A stretch of DNA of 64,000 nucleotides from Nostoc sp. ATCC 43529 (GTDB lineage: Bacteria; Cyanobacteriota; Cyanobacteriia; Cyanobacteriales; Nostocaceae), in NCBI GenBank assembly GCA_003326205.1, contig LWTK01000011.1, positions 124,001 to 188,000 on the forward strand, in the 5' to 3' direction. The notes beneath the pieces were generated by a model that did no database searches, was not told where the DNA came from, and saw nothing but the letters and a program-made list of their open reading frames with translations. Made by a program: the position numbers and the translations under genes. Positions 29,613 through 37,525 of the stretch are shown one piece after another. Each line of letters begins with the position of its first letter. The first letter of the stretch is position 1.

Positions 29613-30026
29613 ATTAGTCATTGGTCGTTAGTCATTGGTCATTAGTCATTGGTCATTGGTCATGAATTGTTGTCTCCCTTGTCTCCCCAGTCCCCAGTCC
29701 CCACTTCCTTTTCCAACTTAGATTTCGGTTCATCTAAACAATATCAGGTTGTTGAGAAAGTATATCAAAACTTTCTGAGTATCTTTTTCGTTTGAAAAAT
29801 GGGGAAATCTTTGCATGATAGTGTAATCTATATATTTATCAAGAAAGATTATCAATTTAATGACTAGAAAGCTGCTAAATATTGAAAGCGGGAATTTACA
29901 GATATTTTCATCTAGTGCAGTTCGCTGTAGGGGCACATCTGTCCCTACAGAGGGTTTAATTAGCCGAAAATAGCTGTAAAAACACATAACCATCAGAGCG
30001 TAATATTTTCCACTGACAGCAGGATA
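29613..30026. other. Divergent promoter region between acylase and siderophore permease genes
   Basis: Bases about 29615-29660 are tandem GTCATTGGTCATTA heptamer-like repeats. Bases 29841-29860 (AAGAAAGATTATCAATTTAA) give a weak Fur-like match, and GATAATGATAA at 30023-30033 overlaps the permease start codon. A hairpin repeat lies at 29925-29950. None of the Fur candidates is strong. Confidence 0.4.
29925..29950. repeat. Hairpin CTGTAGGG...CCCTACAG
   Basis: Perfect 8-base arms flank a 10-base loop. It resembles a dispersed cyanobacterial palindrome and lies 77 bases before the permease start, so it would fall in or near the 5' leader. Confidence 0.7.
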
Positions 30027-31058
30027 ATGATAAAAGCCACCATAGTGTCACTGAAAGGATTGAAAAAGCGGCAAATGTCGGGCTTTTTTGGTCTGCTTTT
30101 GGGACTTTGTATGCTGCTAATTTGCTTGGTGTGCAGTGTGACGCTGGGTGTAGCAGAAATACCTCTAGATCGGATTTTGTCATCTTTTACAGTCTTTGAT
30201 GGTTCTTACGATCGCTTAATTATTCAGACTGTGAGATTACCGCGATCGCTCATTGCTATTCTTGTAGGATCGGCCTTGGCAGTGTCCGGAGCGTTAATGC
30301 AAGGTTTAACACGCAACCCTCTAGCAGATCCAGGAATTTTGGGTATTGAGTCCGGTGCAGCAGTAGCGGTAGTTGTGACAACTTTTATATTCGGCAGCGC
30401 ATCCTTGGATATTTACACGGTTGTGGCATTTCTGGGGGCAGGAACCACGGCAATATTAGTTTATTTTCTGGGTTCTTTAGGACGAGGAGGAGCCACTCCA
30501 TTAAATTTGACGGTAGCAGGTGCGGCTTTAACTGCTCTGATTTCTTCTGTCACCACCGCTACTCTAATTGTCAGCCAACGCACCCTAGAAGAAATTAGAT
30601 TTTGGTTAGCTGGTTCGCTAGCTGGCCGGGATATGGATATGTTTTTCCAAGCATTGCCTTTCGTCCTCATTGGATTAGTTATCGCTTTTGCTCTTGGCAA
30701 ACAAATTACTACCATGAGTTTGGGTGAAGACGTAGCTAAAGGCTTAGGTCAACAAACAGCACTAGTTAAAATTGCGACTGCTATTAGCGTAGTTTTACTG
30801 GCTGGGAGTTCCGTTGCCTTGGCAGGGCCGATTGGCTTTATTGGTTTAGTCGTGCCGCATATAGTGAAATTTTACATTAAAGCTGATTACCGTTGGATAT
30901 TGCCTTATTGTGCAGTTTTGGGGGCTATTTTACTTTTGATTGCAGATATTGGCGCTCGTGTGTTGCTCAAACCACAGGAGTTACCTGTAGGTGTGATGAC
31001 AGCACTTGTTGGCGCACCCTTTTTTGTCTACCTGGCTAAGTCAAAGGTGAAAAAATGA
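30027..31058 (+). CDS. FecCD-family siderophore ABC permease 1
   Basis: The 343-residue membrane protein has about nine to ten hydrophobic helices. FecCD/BtuC family motifs are RLPRSLIAILVGSALAVSGALMQGLTRNPLADPGILGIESGA, TMSLGEDVAKGLG (the ATPase-contacting loop) and LAGPIGFIGLVVPHI. It forms half of the inner-membrane channel for ferric siderophore. Its ATGA end overlaps the start of the second permease by 4 bases, indicating translational coupling. Confidence 0.95.
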   Translation: MIKATIVSLKGLKKRQMSGFFGLLLGLCMLLICLVCSVTLGVAEIPLDRILSSFTVFDGSYDRLIIQTVRLPRSLIAILVGSALAVSGALMQGLTRNPLADPGILGIESGAAVAVVVTTFIFGSASLDIYTVVAFLGAGTTAILVYFLGSLGRGGATPLNLTVAGAALTALISSVTTATLIVSQRTLEEIRFWLAGSLAGRDMDMFFQALPFVLIGLVIAFALGKQITTMSLGEDVAKGLGQQTALVKIATAISVVLLAGSSVALAGPIGFIGLVVPHIVKFYIKADYRWILPYCAVLGAILLLIADIGARVLLKPQELPVGVMTALVGAPFFVYLAKSKVKK

Positions 31059-32095
31059 ATTTTGATTGGCTAGTCATTCGTTCTCAAGGGATGTCCTTTC
31101 GTATAGACCGACGCGTACCATTCATGGTGCTATGTTTGGCACTAGCGATTGTAGTGGTAATGGTGATGAATTTGGGGCGGGGTGAATATCCGATTTCGCC
31201 TGGGGATATTGTGAAAACTTTACTTGGTTTAGATACAGGAAACCCAGACCATGCATTCGTGATTTATAATTTACGTCTACCCCGTACCCTTGTAGCTTTG
31301 ATGGTGGGGGTGGCGCTGGCAATTTCTGGGACTATCTTTCAAGGGTTGACACGCAATCCATTGGCCGATCCCGGTATTATTGGCATTAATGCCGGGGCGA
31401 GTCTAGCGGCAGTTACCGTAATTGTTTTATTTCCGGCAGCACCAATTTACACCTTGCCGCTATCGGCTTTTGCTGGTGCTTTGCTGATGGCGATTTTGAT
31501 TTACTCGCTGGCTTGGAATAACGGTAGTTCGCCGATTTTATTAATTTTAATGGGTGTGGGTTTATCTGCGATCGCCAGTGCCATAACCAGCTTAATGATT
31601 ACCTTTGGGCAAATTTCTGATGTTAGCAATGCTTTAGTTTGGCTAGCTGGAAGTGTCTACGGACGCACGAACGAACAAGTTTTTTCCCTATTACCTTGGT
31701 TAGTTATTTTTATCCCAACGGCTTTGACATTGGCAAGACATTTAAACGCTCTCAATTTAGGAGATGATGTTGCTAAAAGTCTAGGTAGTAGGGTGGAATG
31801 GCAACGTGGTTTACTGATATTGGTGGCGGTAGCCTTAGCCGGTGCAGGAGTCGCCACCGCCGGTAATATTGGTTTTGTGGGTTTAATTGCACCCCATTTA
31901 GGCCGACAGTTAGTAGGTACAACCCACGAAGGCTTGATTCCTACTTCCGCACTCTTAGGAGGAGTAATTGTTGTCATGGCAGACTTCTTAGGTAGAACGT
32001 TGTTTGCACCTATCGAACTTCCTTGTGGAGTAGTAACTGCTGCCATTGGCGCTCCTTATTTTTTGTATTTATTAATTCGTAATCGGAAAAAATGA
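31055..32095 (+). CDS. FecCD-family siderophore ABC permease 2
   Basis: The 346-residue protein is a paralog of the preceding permease with the same landmarks: LRLPRTLVALMVGVALAISGTIFQGLTRNPLADPGIIGINAGA, LNLGDDVAKSLG and ATAGNIGFVGLIAPHLGRQLVG. The two would form a heterodimeric channel. The N-terminal 20 residues before the first helix could be shorter if translation begins at the ATG near 31091. The ATPase gene follows after 119 bases of repeats. Confidence 0.95.
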   Translation: MNFDWLVIRSQGMSFRIDRRVPFMVLCLALAIVVVMVMNLGRGEYPISPGDIVKTLLGLDTGNPDHAFVIYNLRLPRTLVALMVGVALAISGTIFQGLTRNPLADPGIIGINAGASLAAVTVIVLFPAAPIYTLPLSAFAGALLMAILIYSLAWNNGSSPILLILMGVGLSAIASAITSLMITFGQISDVSNALVWLAGSVYGRTNEQVFSLLPWLVIFIPTALTLARHLNALNLGDDVAKSLGSRVEWQRGLLILVAVALAGAGVATAGNIGFVGLIAPHLGRQLVGTTHEGLIPTSALLGGVIVVMADFLGRTLFAPIELPCGVVTAAIGAPYFLYLLIRNRKK

Positions 32096-32214
32096 GGGAC
32101 TGGGGATTGGGGGCTGGGGACTAGGGACTTGGTAAAGAGGATATTTTATTGGTTTTCATAAATCCAAAATTTAAAATCTAAAATCCAAAATCTAAAATCT
32201 AAAATGGTTTCATT

Positions 32215-33024
32215 ATGAAAGGATTGTCAACCAAAAGTCTGTCTTTAGCTTACGATGGCGCTACAATTATCCGTGACTTAAATTTAGCAATTCCCGGCGG
32301 ACAAATTAGTGCTTTAGTGGGTGCTAATGGTTGTGGTAAATCAACTTTGTTAAGAGGCTTGGCAAGATTACTCAAACCACGTGGCGGTATAGTATATCTT
32401 GATGGAACTTCTATTTTGAATCTTTCTACTAAAGAAATAGCACAACAGTTAGGTATTTTGCCCCAAGGGCCAGTAGCGCCGGAAGGATTAACAGTACGAG
32501 ATTTAGTAGCACAAGGACGTTATCCTTATCAAAATTGGTTACAACAATGGTCGGCAAAAGATGAAAAAATTGTACAACAGGCGCTAGAAATTACAGATTT
32601 ATTGAAATTGGCCGATAGAGCATTAGATACTTTGTCTGGTGGACAACGACAAAGAGCTTGGATTGCTATGGCACTGGCCCAAGATACAGATATTTTACTC
32701 TTAGATGAACCGACTACTTTTTTGGATTTGGCGCACCAAATAGAGATTCTAGATTTATTGTATGATTTGAACCAAACTCAAGGACGAACAATTGTAATGG
32801 TGCTGCATGATTTAAATCAGGCATGTCGTTACGCAGATTATTTAGTTGCTGTGAAAGATGGTCGCATTTTTGCTGCTGGCGAACCAAAGTTAGTGATGAC
32901 TAAAGAAATGGTTCAGGAGGTTTTTGGATTGGAGTGTCGTATCATTCTCGATCCTGTTGTGGGGACTCCTATGTGTTTACCAATAGGACGCAAGGGAAAA
33001 ATACATCATCAGCGAATTGAATGA
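32215..33024 (+). CDS. FecE-type siderophore ABC ATP-binding protein
   Basis: The 269-residue ATPase has Walker [10 protein letters not shown], the Q-loop [30 protein letters not shown] typical of iron-siderophore ATPases, the signature [11 protein letters not shown], Walker [13 protein letters not shown] and the switch His in [13 protein letters not shown]. It should power the two FecCD permeases upstream. Simple AAAATCT/AAAATCC repeats (about 32165-32203) lie before its start. Confidence 0.95.
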   Translation: MKGLSTKSLSLAYDGATIIRDLNLAIPGGQISALVGANGCGKSTLLRGLARLLKPRGGIVYLDGTSILNLSTKEIAQQLGILPQGPVAPEGLTVRDLVAQGRYPYQNWLQQWSAKDEKIVQQALEITDLLKLADRALDTLSGGQRQRAWIAMALAQDTDILLLDEPTTFLDLAHQIEILDLLYDLNQTQGRTIVMVLHDLNQACRYADYLVAVKDGRIFAAGEPKLVMTKEMVQEVFGLECRIILDPVVGTPMCLPIGRKGKIHHQRIE

Positions 33025-33077
33025 AATCCTTTATGCAATGTCTAATCAAATTATTTAATTACAAAAAATAAACAGTC

Positions 33078-34871
33078 GTGACAAGAGTATCTCAAAAGTC
33101 TAAAAAGTCAAGTTATCCTCTAAAACGCTTGCTCAATTATGGCAGCCAATACCGCATACAAATTTGGCAGGCAACATTATTTACTATCATTAATACAATT
33201 TTAGATTTAGCACCACCGTGGTTAATTGGTGTCGCGGTGGATATTCTCGTAGAACAGCAAAATTCTTTCATTGCCAAATTAGGTGTAAAAGAAATAATTT
33301 GGCAGTTTTTCTTGCTTGCAGTTGCCACCATCATTATCTGGATACTAGAATCAGCTTCTGAGTACGCATATACTAGACTTTGGCGTAATTTAGCCCAAAA
33401 TATCCAGCATGATTTACGGGTTGATACCTACAACCACGTACAAAAATTAGATTCAGCTTACTTTGAAGAAAGTACAATCGGCGGTTTGATGTCAATTTTG
33501 AATGATGATATCAATAGATTGGAAGATTTCTTGAATTTTGTAGCTAGTGAAATTATTCAAATTACCACTTCAGTTCTGATTTTAACTTGTGGTGCTTTCT
33601 GGATTTTACCCCCTTCGATTACCTTGGGAACATTGTTGCCCATGCCTTTTATTCTTTGGGGTTCCTTTACTTATCAAAAGCTGTTGGAAGATCGTTACGC
33701 CGAAGTGCGAGAAAGAGTAGGTTTTCTCAACTCCAGATTAGAAAATAATCTCAGCGGAATTACCACAATTAAAAGTTTCACTGCTGAAGCTTATGAAAGT
33801 GCTAGATTTGCCGGGGAAAGCGAAGCATATAGAAAAAGTAACACCAAAGCAATTAAACTTTCTGCTGCATTTACTCCTTTAATTAGAATGCTAATTTTAG
33901 TTGGATTTACAGCTTTATTATTTGGCGGAGGTATGGCAACATACAGTGGAAAGATATCTATTGGTAATTACAGTGTTTTACTGGTTTTAGTACAGAGATT
34001 GTTGTGGCCATTGGTAACATTAGGAGAAATATTTGACAAATATCAAAGGTCAATGGCTTCTACCAATCGCATCATGGATTTATTAGATACTCCCATCAAT
34101 ATTATTCCAGGAAAAGAATCTTTACCTGTTGAACAAGCACGCGGTGAAATTGATTTCAAAGAAGTTACTTTTGCCTATGCTAATAGAGAGCCAGTAATTA
34201 AAAATTTATCTTTACATATACCCGCAGGCCAAACCATCGCCATTGTTGGTTCCACGGGTTCTGGTAAAAGTACTTTAGTAAAATTATTACTGCGATTGTA
34301 TGAAATTTCCGCTGGAAGAATCACTATTGATGGTATTGATATCCAAGAATTAAATTTAGATGATTTGCGTCGCAGTATTGGCTTGGTGAGTCAGGATGTA
34401 TTCTTATTTCATGGTACCGTTGCTGAAAATATCGCCTATGGTACTTTTGATGCTAGAGATGAAGAAATAATTGCCGCTGGGAAAATTGCCGAAGCCCATG
34501 ATTTTATTATGCGGCTACCCCAAGGTTATGAGACAATAGTCGGGGAGCGAGGACAAAAATTATCTGGTGGACAACGCCAAAGAATTGCGATCGCCAGGGC
34601 TGTTTTGAAAAATCCACCAATTCTCATTTTAGATGAAGCCACATCAGCGGTGGATAATGAAACTGAAGCTGCTATTCAGCGTTCTTTAGAACGGATTACT
34701 GAGAATCGAACTACAATAGCGATCGCTCATCGTCTTTCCACTATCCGCAATGCCGATCGCATTTATGTCATGGAATTTGGGAAGTTGGTTGAGTCGGGAA
34801 CCCATGAAGAATTGTTGGATAAAAATAGAATTTATGCTGGTTTATGGCAAGTGCAATCGGGTGTGAAATGA
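33078..34871 (+). CDS. ABC exporter (fused TMD-NBD), possible siderophore exporter
   Basis: The GTG start gives 597 residues. An MsbA-like six-helix domain (about 28-330) is followed by a nucleotide-binding domain with Walker A GSTGSGKST, the Q-loop SIGLVSQDVFLFHGTVAENI, the signature [15 protein letters not shown], Walker B ILILDEATSAVD and the H-loop AIAHRLST. It works as a homodimer and exports lipophilic or peptide substrates. It follows the siderophore ATPase on the same strand by 53 bases, so export of the lipopeptide siderophore is a reasonable guess, not a demonstrated one. Confidence 0.88.
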   Translation: MTRVSQKSKKSSYPLKRLLNYGSQYRIQIWQATLFTIINTILDLAPPWLIGVAVDILVEQQNSFIAKLGVKEIIWQFFLLAVATIIIWILESASEYAYTRLWRNLAQNIQHDLRVDTYNHVQKLDSAYFEESTIGGLMSILNDDINRLEDFLNFVASEIIQITTSVLILTCGAFWILPPSITLGTLLPMPFILWGSFTYQKLLEDRYAEVRERVGFLNSRLENNLSGITTIKSFTAEAYESARFAGESEAYRKSNTKAIKLSAAFTPLIRMLILVGFTALLFGGGMATYSGKISIGNYSVLLVLVQRLLWPLVTLGEIFDKYQRSMASTNRIMDLLDTPINIIPGKESLPVEQARGEIDFKEVTFAYANREPVIKNLSLHIPAGQTIAIVGSTGSGKSTLVKLLLRLYEISAGRITIDGIDIQELNLDDLRRSIGLVSQDVFLFHGTVAENIAYGTFDARDEEIIAAGKIAEAHDFIMRLPQGYETIVGERGQKLSGGQRQRIAIARAVLKNPPILILDEATSAVDNETEAAIQRSLERITENRTTIAIAHRLSTIRNADRIYVMEFGKLVESGTHEELLDKNRIYAGLWQVQSGVK

Positions 34872-34961
34872 TTTAGTTGCAGAAGAATTCAGAATTCAGA
34901 ATTCAGAATTGGTTAATACTCTACCCACAAAAGGATAGAGTTTTAATAAAGAATAATATTT

Positions 34962-35810
34962 ATGCGGCGAGATTCCATTTTCTACAAACTTTTTCAGCAA
35001 TACCCCACTTTGCTATTTGAACTCTTGACAAATCCCCCAATAAATGCAGATGCTTATAGATTTGATTCGGTAGCTGTCAAAGAACCAAAGTTTCAAATTG
35101 ATGGGGTATTCTTACCACCAGAAAACGAAGGTGTAGGAGTTGTATATTTCTGTGAAGTACAGTTTCAGAAAGATGAACAACTTTACGAAAGAGTATTTGC
35201 AGAGTCCTCGTTATATTTCTATCGCAATCGTAACAGATTCAGCGATTGGGAAGCAGTGATAATTTATCCATCTCGGAATGTTGAACAAAGCGATACTAAT
35301 CCCCATCGTTCATTGCTCAATGGTGGACAAGTGCATCGGGTGTATTTGGATGAATTGGGCAATATTCGCCAATTACCTCTATGGGTAGCACTGATGGTGT
35401 TAACTACAGTGGATGAAGAACAAGCACCACAAGAAGCTAGATATTTATTGGAGCGATCGCGCCAAGAACAACCCCAACCACCAAGTCGCGTCATAATGGA
35501 GTTGGTGACGACAATCATGGTGTATAAGTTTGAACAATTAAGTCGAAGGGAGATAGAATTAATGCTAGGAATAACACTTAAGGAAACAAGAGTTTACCGA
35601 GAAATTAAGGAAGAAGGACGAGAAGAAGGACGAAGAGAAGAAGCTGCTAACCTTATTATCCGACTGCTAATTAAGCGGTTTGGAGAACTCCCCCAAGAAA
35701 TGCGCTCCTCAATTTCTGGTTTATCTTTATCTGTTTTGGAAGATTTGAGCGAAGCATTGTTAGATTTTTCCAACTTGGCTGATTTAGAAGCTTGGTTAGT
35801 AGCAAGATAA
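34962..35810 (+). CDS. DUF2887 / Rpn-family putative PD-(D/E)XK nuclease, copy 2
   Basis: The 282-residue protein is a close paralog of the gene at 2451-3350 and starts MRRDSIFYKLFQQYPTLLFELLTNPPINA. The nuclease-like motif reads FQIDGVFLPPENEGVGVVYFCEVQFQKDEQLYERVF with no insertion, making it the uninterrupted reference copy. The charged segment KEEGREEGRREEAANLIIRLL and the C-terminal helix pair are conserved. It lies in the siderophore locus but has no evident link to iron. ATTCAGA heptamers (34885-34911) lie upstream. Confidence 0.82.
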   Translation: MRRDSIFYKLFQQYPTLLFELLTNPPINADAYRFDSVAVKEPKFQIDGVFLPPENEGVGVVYFCEVQFQKDEQLYERVFAESSLYFYRNRNRFSDWEAVIIYPSRNVEQSDTNPHRSLLNGGQVHRVYLDELGNIRQLPLWVALMVLTTVDEEQAPQEARYLLERSRQEQPQPPSRVIMELVTTIMVYKFEQLSRREIELMLGITLKETRVYREIKEEGREEGRREEAANLIIRLLIKRFGELPQEMRSSISGLSLSVLEDLSEALLDFSNLADLEAWLVAR

Positions 35811-35857
35811 ATTAAATTGGGTTTAGGGTAACTGCGTTAATAAAGCTTACCATTGGG

Positions 35858-35884
35858 GTAGCGTTTCGTAGAGAAGGTATCGCT
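35858..35884. repeat. Intergenic copy of the GTAGAGAAGG palindromic repeat
   Basis: GTAGCGTTTCGTAGAGAAGG followed by TATCGC is a degenerate relative of the repeat inside dprA at 5777-5806. It lies between the convergent DUF2887 and DUF1636 genes. Confidence 0.6.
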
Positions 35885-35907
35885 GTACTCCCACTAATTT
35901 AAAACTA

Positions 35908-36282
35908 TCATTTTACAGGTGGAATTTGCGCGAAAATAGCAGACTGTAAAAGTTCGGGAAGCTTTTCCCAAGCGATGGCTCCTTTGCGACTTTTGATATA
36001 CAATTGCATAAATTCCACTAACGCTTGTGCGCTTTTTTCTACGGGAAGATTGACAAAGAGATAGGTGGGTTTTTCGTCACTTGATACAGCTACAACACAA
36101 CCTTGACTGCAAGCCCACAAACACCCAACTGACTGAATTTCAATTTCATCAGAGGTAAATTTTTGACTGCATAAAGTGTTTACATCGTCAAGTAAAACAT
36201 CACCATCAAAAGGGGGGTTTTCTGGTCGTTCTTCAGATGAGTGGTGACAGGATTTACAAACGAATATAGTGTGTTTAGGCAT
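35908..36282 (-). CDS. DUF1636 family metal-binding protein
   Basis: The 124-residue protein has Cys pairs VCKSCHH and, later, GCLWACSQGC, a pattern like thioredoxin-fold 2Fe-2S or other metal-binding proteins. DUF1636 genes are often found in cyanobacteria and proteobacteria near metal or cobalamin genes. Here the gene lies 123 bases downstream of the iron-siderophore binding protein on the same strand and may belong to that operon. A role in handling imported iron is inference. Confidence 0.75.
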   Translation of the reverse strand: MPKHTIFVCKSCHHSSEERPENPPFDGDVLLDDVNTLCSQKFTSDEIEIQSVGCLWACSQGCVVAVSSDEKPTYLFVNLPVEKSAQALVEFMQLYIKSRKGAIAWEKLPELLQSAIFAQIPPVK

Positions 36283-36405
36283 AGGTTTAGGGTGTGTTAA
36301 TTAGGTATAAAATTGGTAAATATAGTGCCAACAGTTGGTCTAAAATATTCGGGAATTTGTTAATAATCAATAATCCTAAAAAACATGTTAAGAAAGTTAC
36401 ATTTT

Positions 36406-37380
36406 TTAATTTTTCGACTCGTTGATAATCAAGTATTTATATAAATCATCGATTACTGCATCAGCCGCAAGTAAATTGCTTCCTCTCCAAGTCAGGTAAT
36501 TTATCGGGTAAACATGATTTTGTTGAACGGCTCGAAGATGTTTCCAAAGTGGTTTTTGTTTGAGTTGTTCGAGAAACTTTTGGCTATCATCATTCAAAGT
36601 ACCCACAAAGATAATATCACCGTCAGCTTTTTCTAATTCTTCTAGAGAAAAGTAAAGTTGTGTAAAAGGTACGATAACATTTTGTGCTTTGGGACGTTGC
36701 AGCCCCACATCTTTAAGAATAGAATCAGGAAACGAATTTTTCGCTTCAGTAAATATCACGCCGGGAGCCAAGAAGACAAGAGAAATTTCTTTATTTTTAT
36801 AGCGATCGCCTAAAGCTGCTTTGAGTTTTTCTACTCGTTGATTATAATGTTCCCATGCTTGCTGTGCAGCTGCTTGTTTTCCTAAAACCTGAGTCACAAA
36901 ATCAAATAGATTTCGCCAATTTTTCTGTTGTTGCGAATCATATAGTACAGTCGGAGCAATTTTTGAAAGTAGAGGATACAACTGTTTTTCTGCGCTCCAA
37001 CCTATAATCAGGTCAGGCTTAACTAGTAAAATGTTTTCCAGATTAGGCGGAAAAATTCCTAGTGATTTTATCCCATCTACTTTACCCTCTAGATATGTAT
37101 GTTCATTCAACATATCAATAAAGGTACTTCCCAAAGGTTTAACTCCAAGGACAAGGGCATTACCTAAAGTCGGTAAAGAAAAAGTGACAATACGCTGTGG
37201 GTTGATAGGAACACAGGTTTCTCCCATTGTGTGTTGAACGACACGGCAATTTTTACTTGCCAAATCAGTAGGAGAAACTGTATTTTGAAATTGGCGATCG
37301 CTACAAGCTGTAATCAGTCCAAAAATCAAAAGTATTAATGCTAAACAACCTATCCAATAGCGTTTTGTCTGTGTTTTCAT
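36406..37380 (-). CDS. Iron-siderophore ABC substrate-binding lipoprotein (FecB/FhuD-like)
   Basis: The 324-residue protein has a lipoprotein signal peptide (GCLALILLIFGLITAC, lipobox Cys about residue 26). It then shows the type III binding-protein fold: RIVTFSLPTLGNALVLGVKPLGSTF, LLVKPDLIIGWSAEKQLYPLLSKIAPTVLYD and the C-terminal lobe DIIFVGTL...PLWKHLRAVQQNHVYPINYLTW. It would capture the ferric siderophore in the periplasm and hand it to the FecCD/FecE transporter encoded about 5 kb away. It follows the TonB receptor in the same direction. Confidence 0.93.
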   Translation of the reverse strand: MKTQTKRYWIGCLALILLIFGLITACSDRQFQNTVSPTDLASKNCRVVQHTMGETCVPINPQRIVTFSLPTLGNALVLGVKPLGSTFIDMLNEHTYLEGKVDGIKSLGIFPPNLENILLVKPDLIIGWSAEKQLYPLLSKIAPTVLYDSQQQKNWRNLFDFVTQVLGKQAAAQQAWEHYNQRVEKLKAALGDRYKNKEISLVFLAPGVIFTEAKNSFPDSILKDVGLQRPKAQNVIVPFTQLYFSLEELEKADGDIIFVGTLNDDSQKFLEQLKQKPLWKHLRAVQQNHVYPINYLTWRGSNLLAADAVIDDLYKYLIINESKN

Positions 37381-37525
37381 TCCTTCAGCCAGCTGTTATT
37401 ATCTCCTATTTACTTTAACTGTTATTATGCCTAATGAAGTACGGGAAATGTAAGGATTTCACACTTATAATGAGAGCTACTGTCCTTACAACCCGTTAAT
37501 CCATACCTCTGTTAATTCAAGATTC

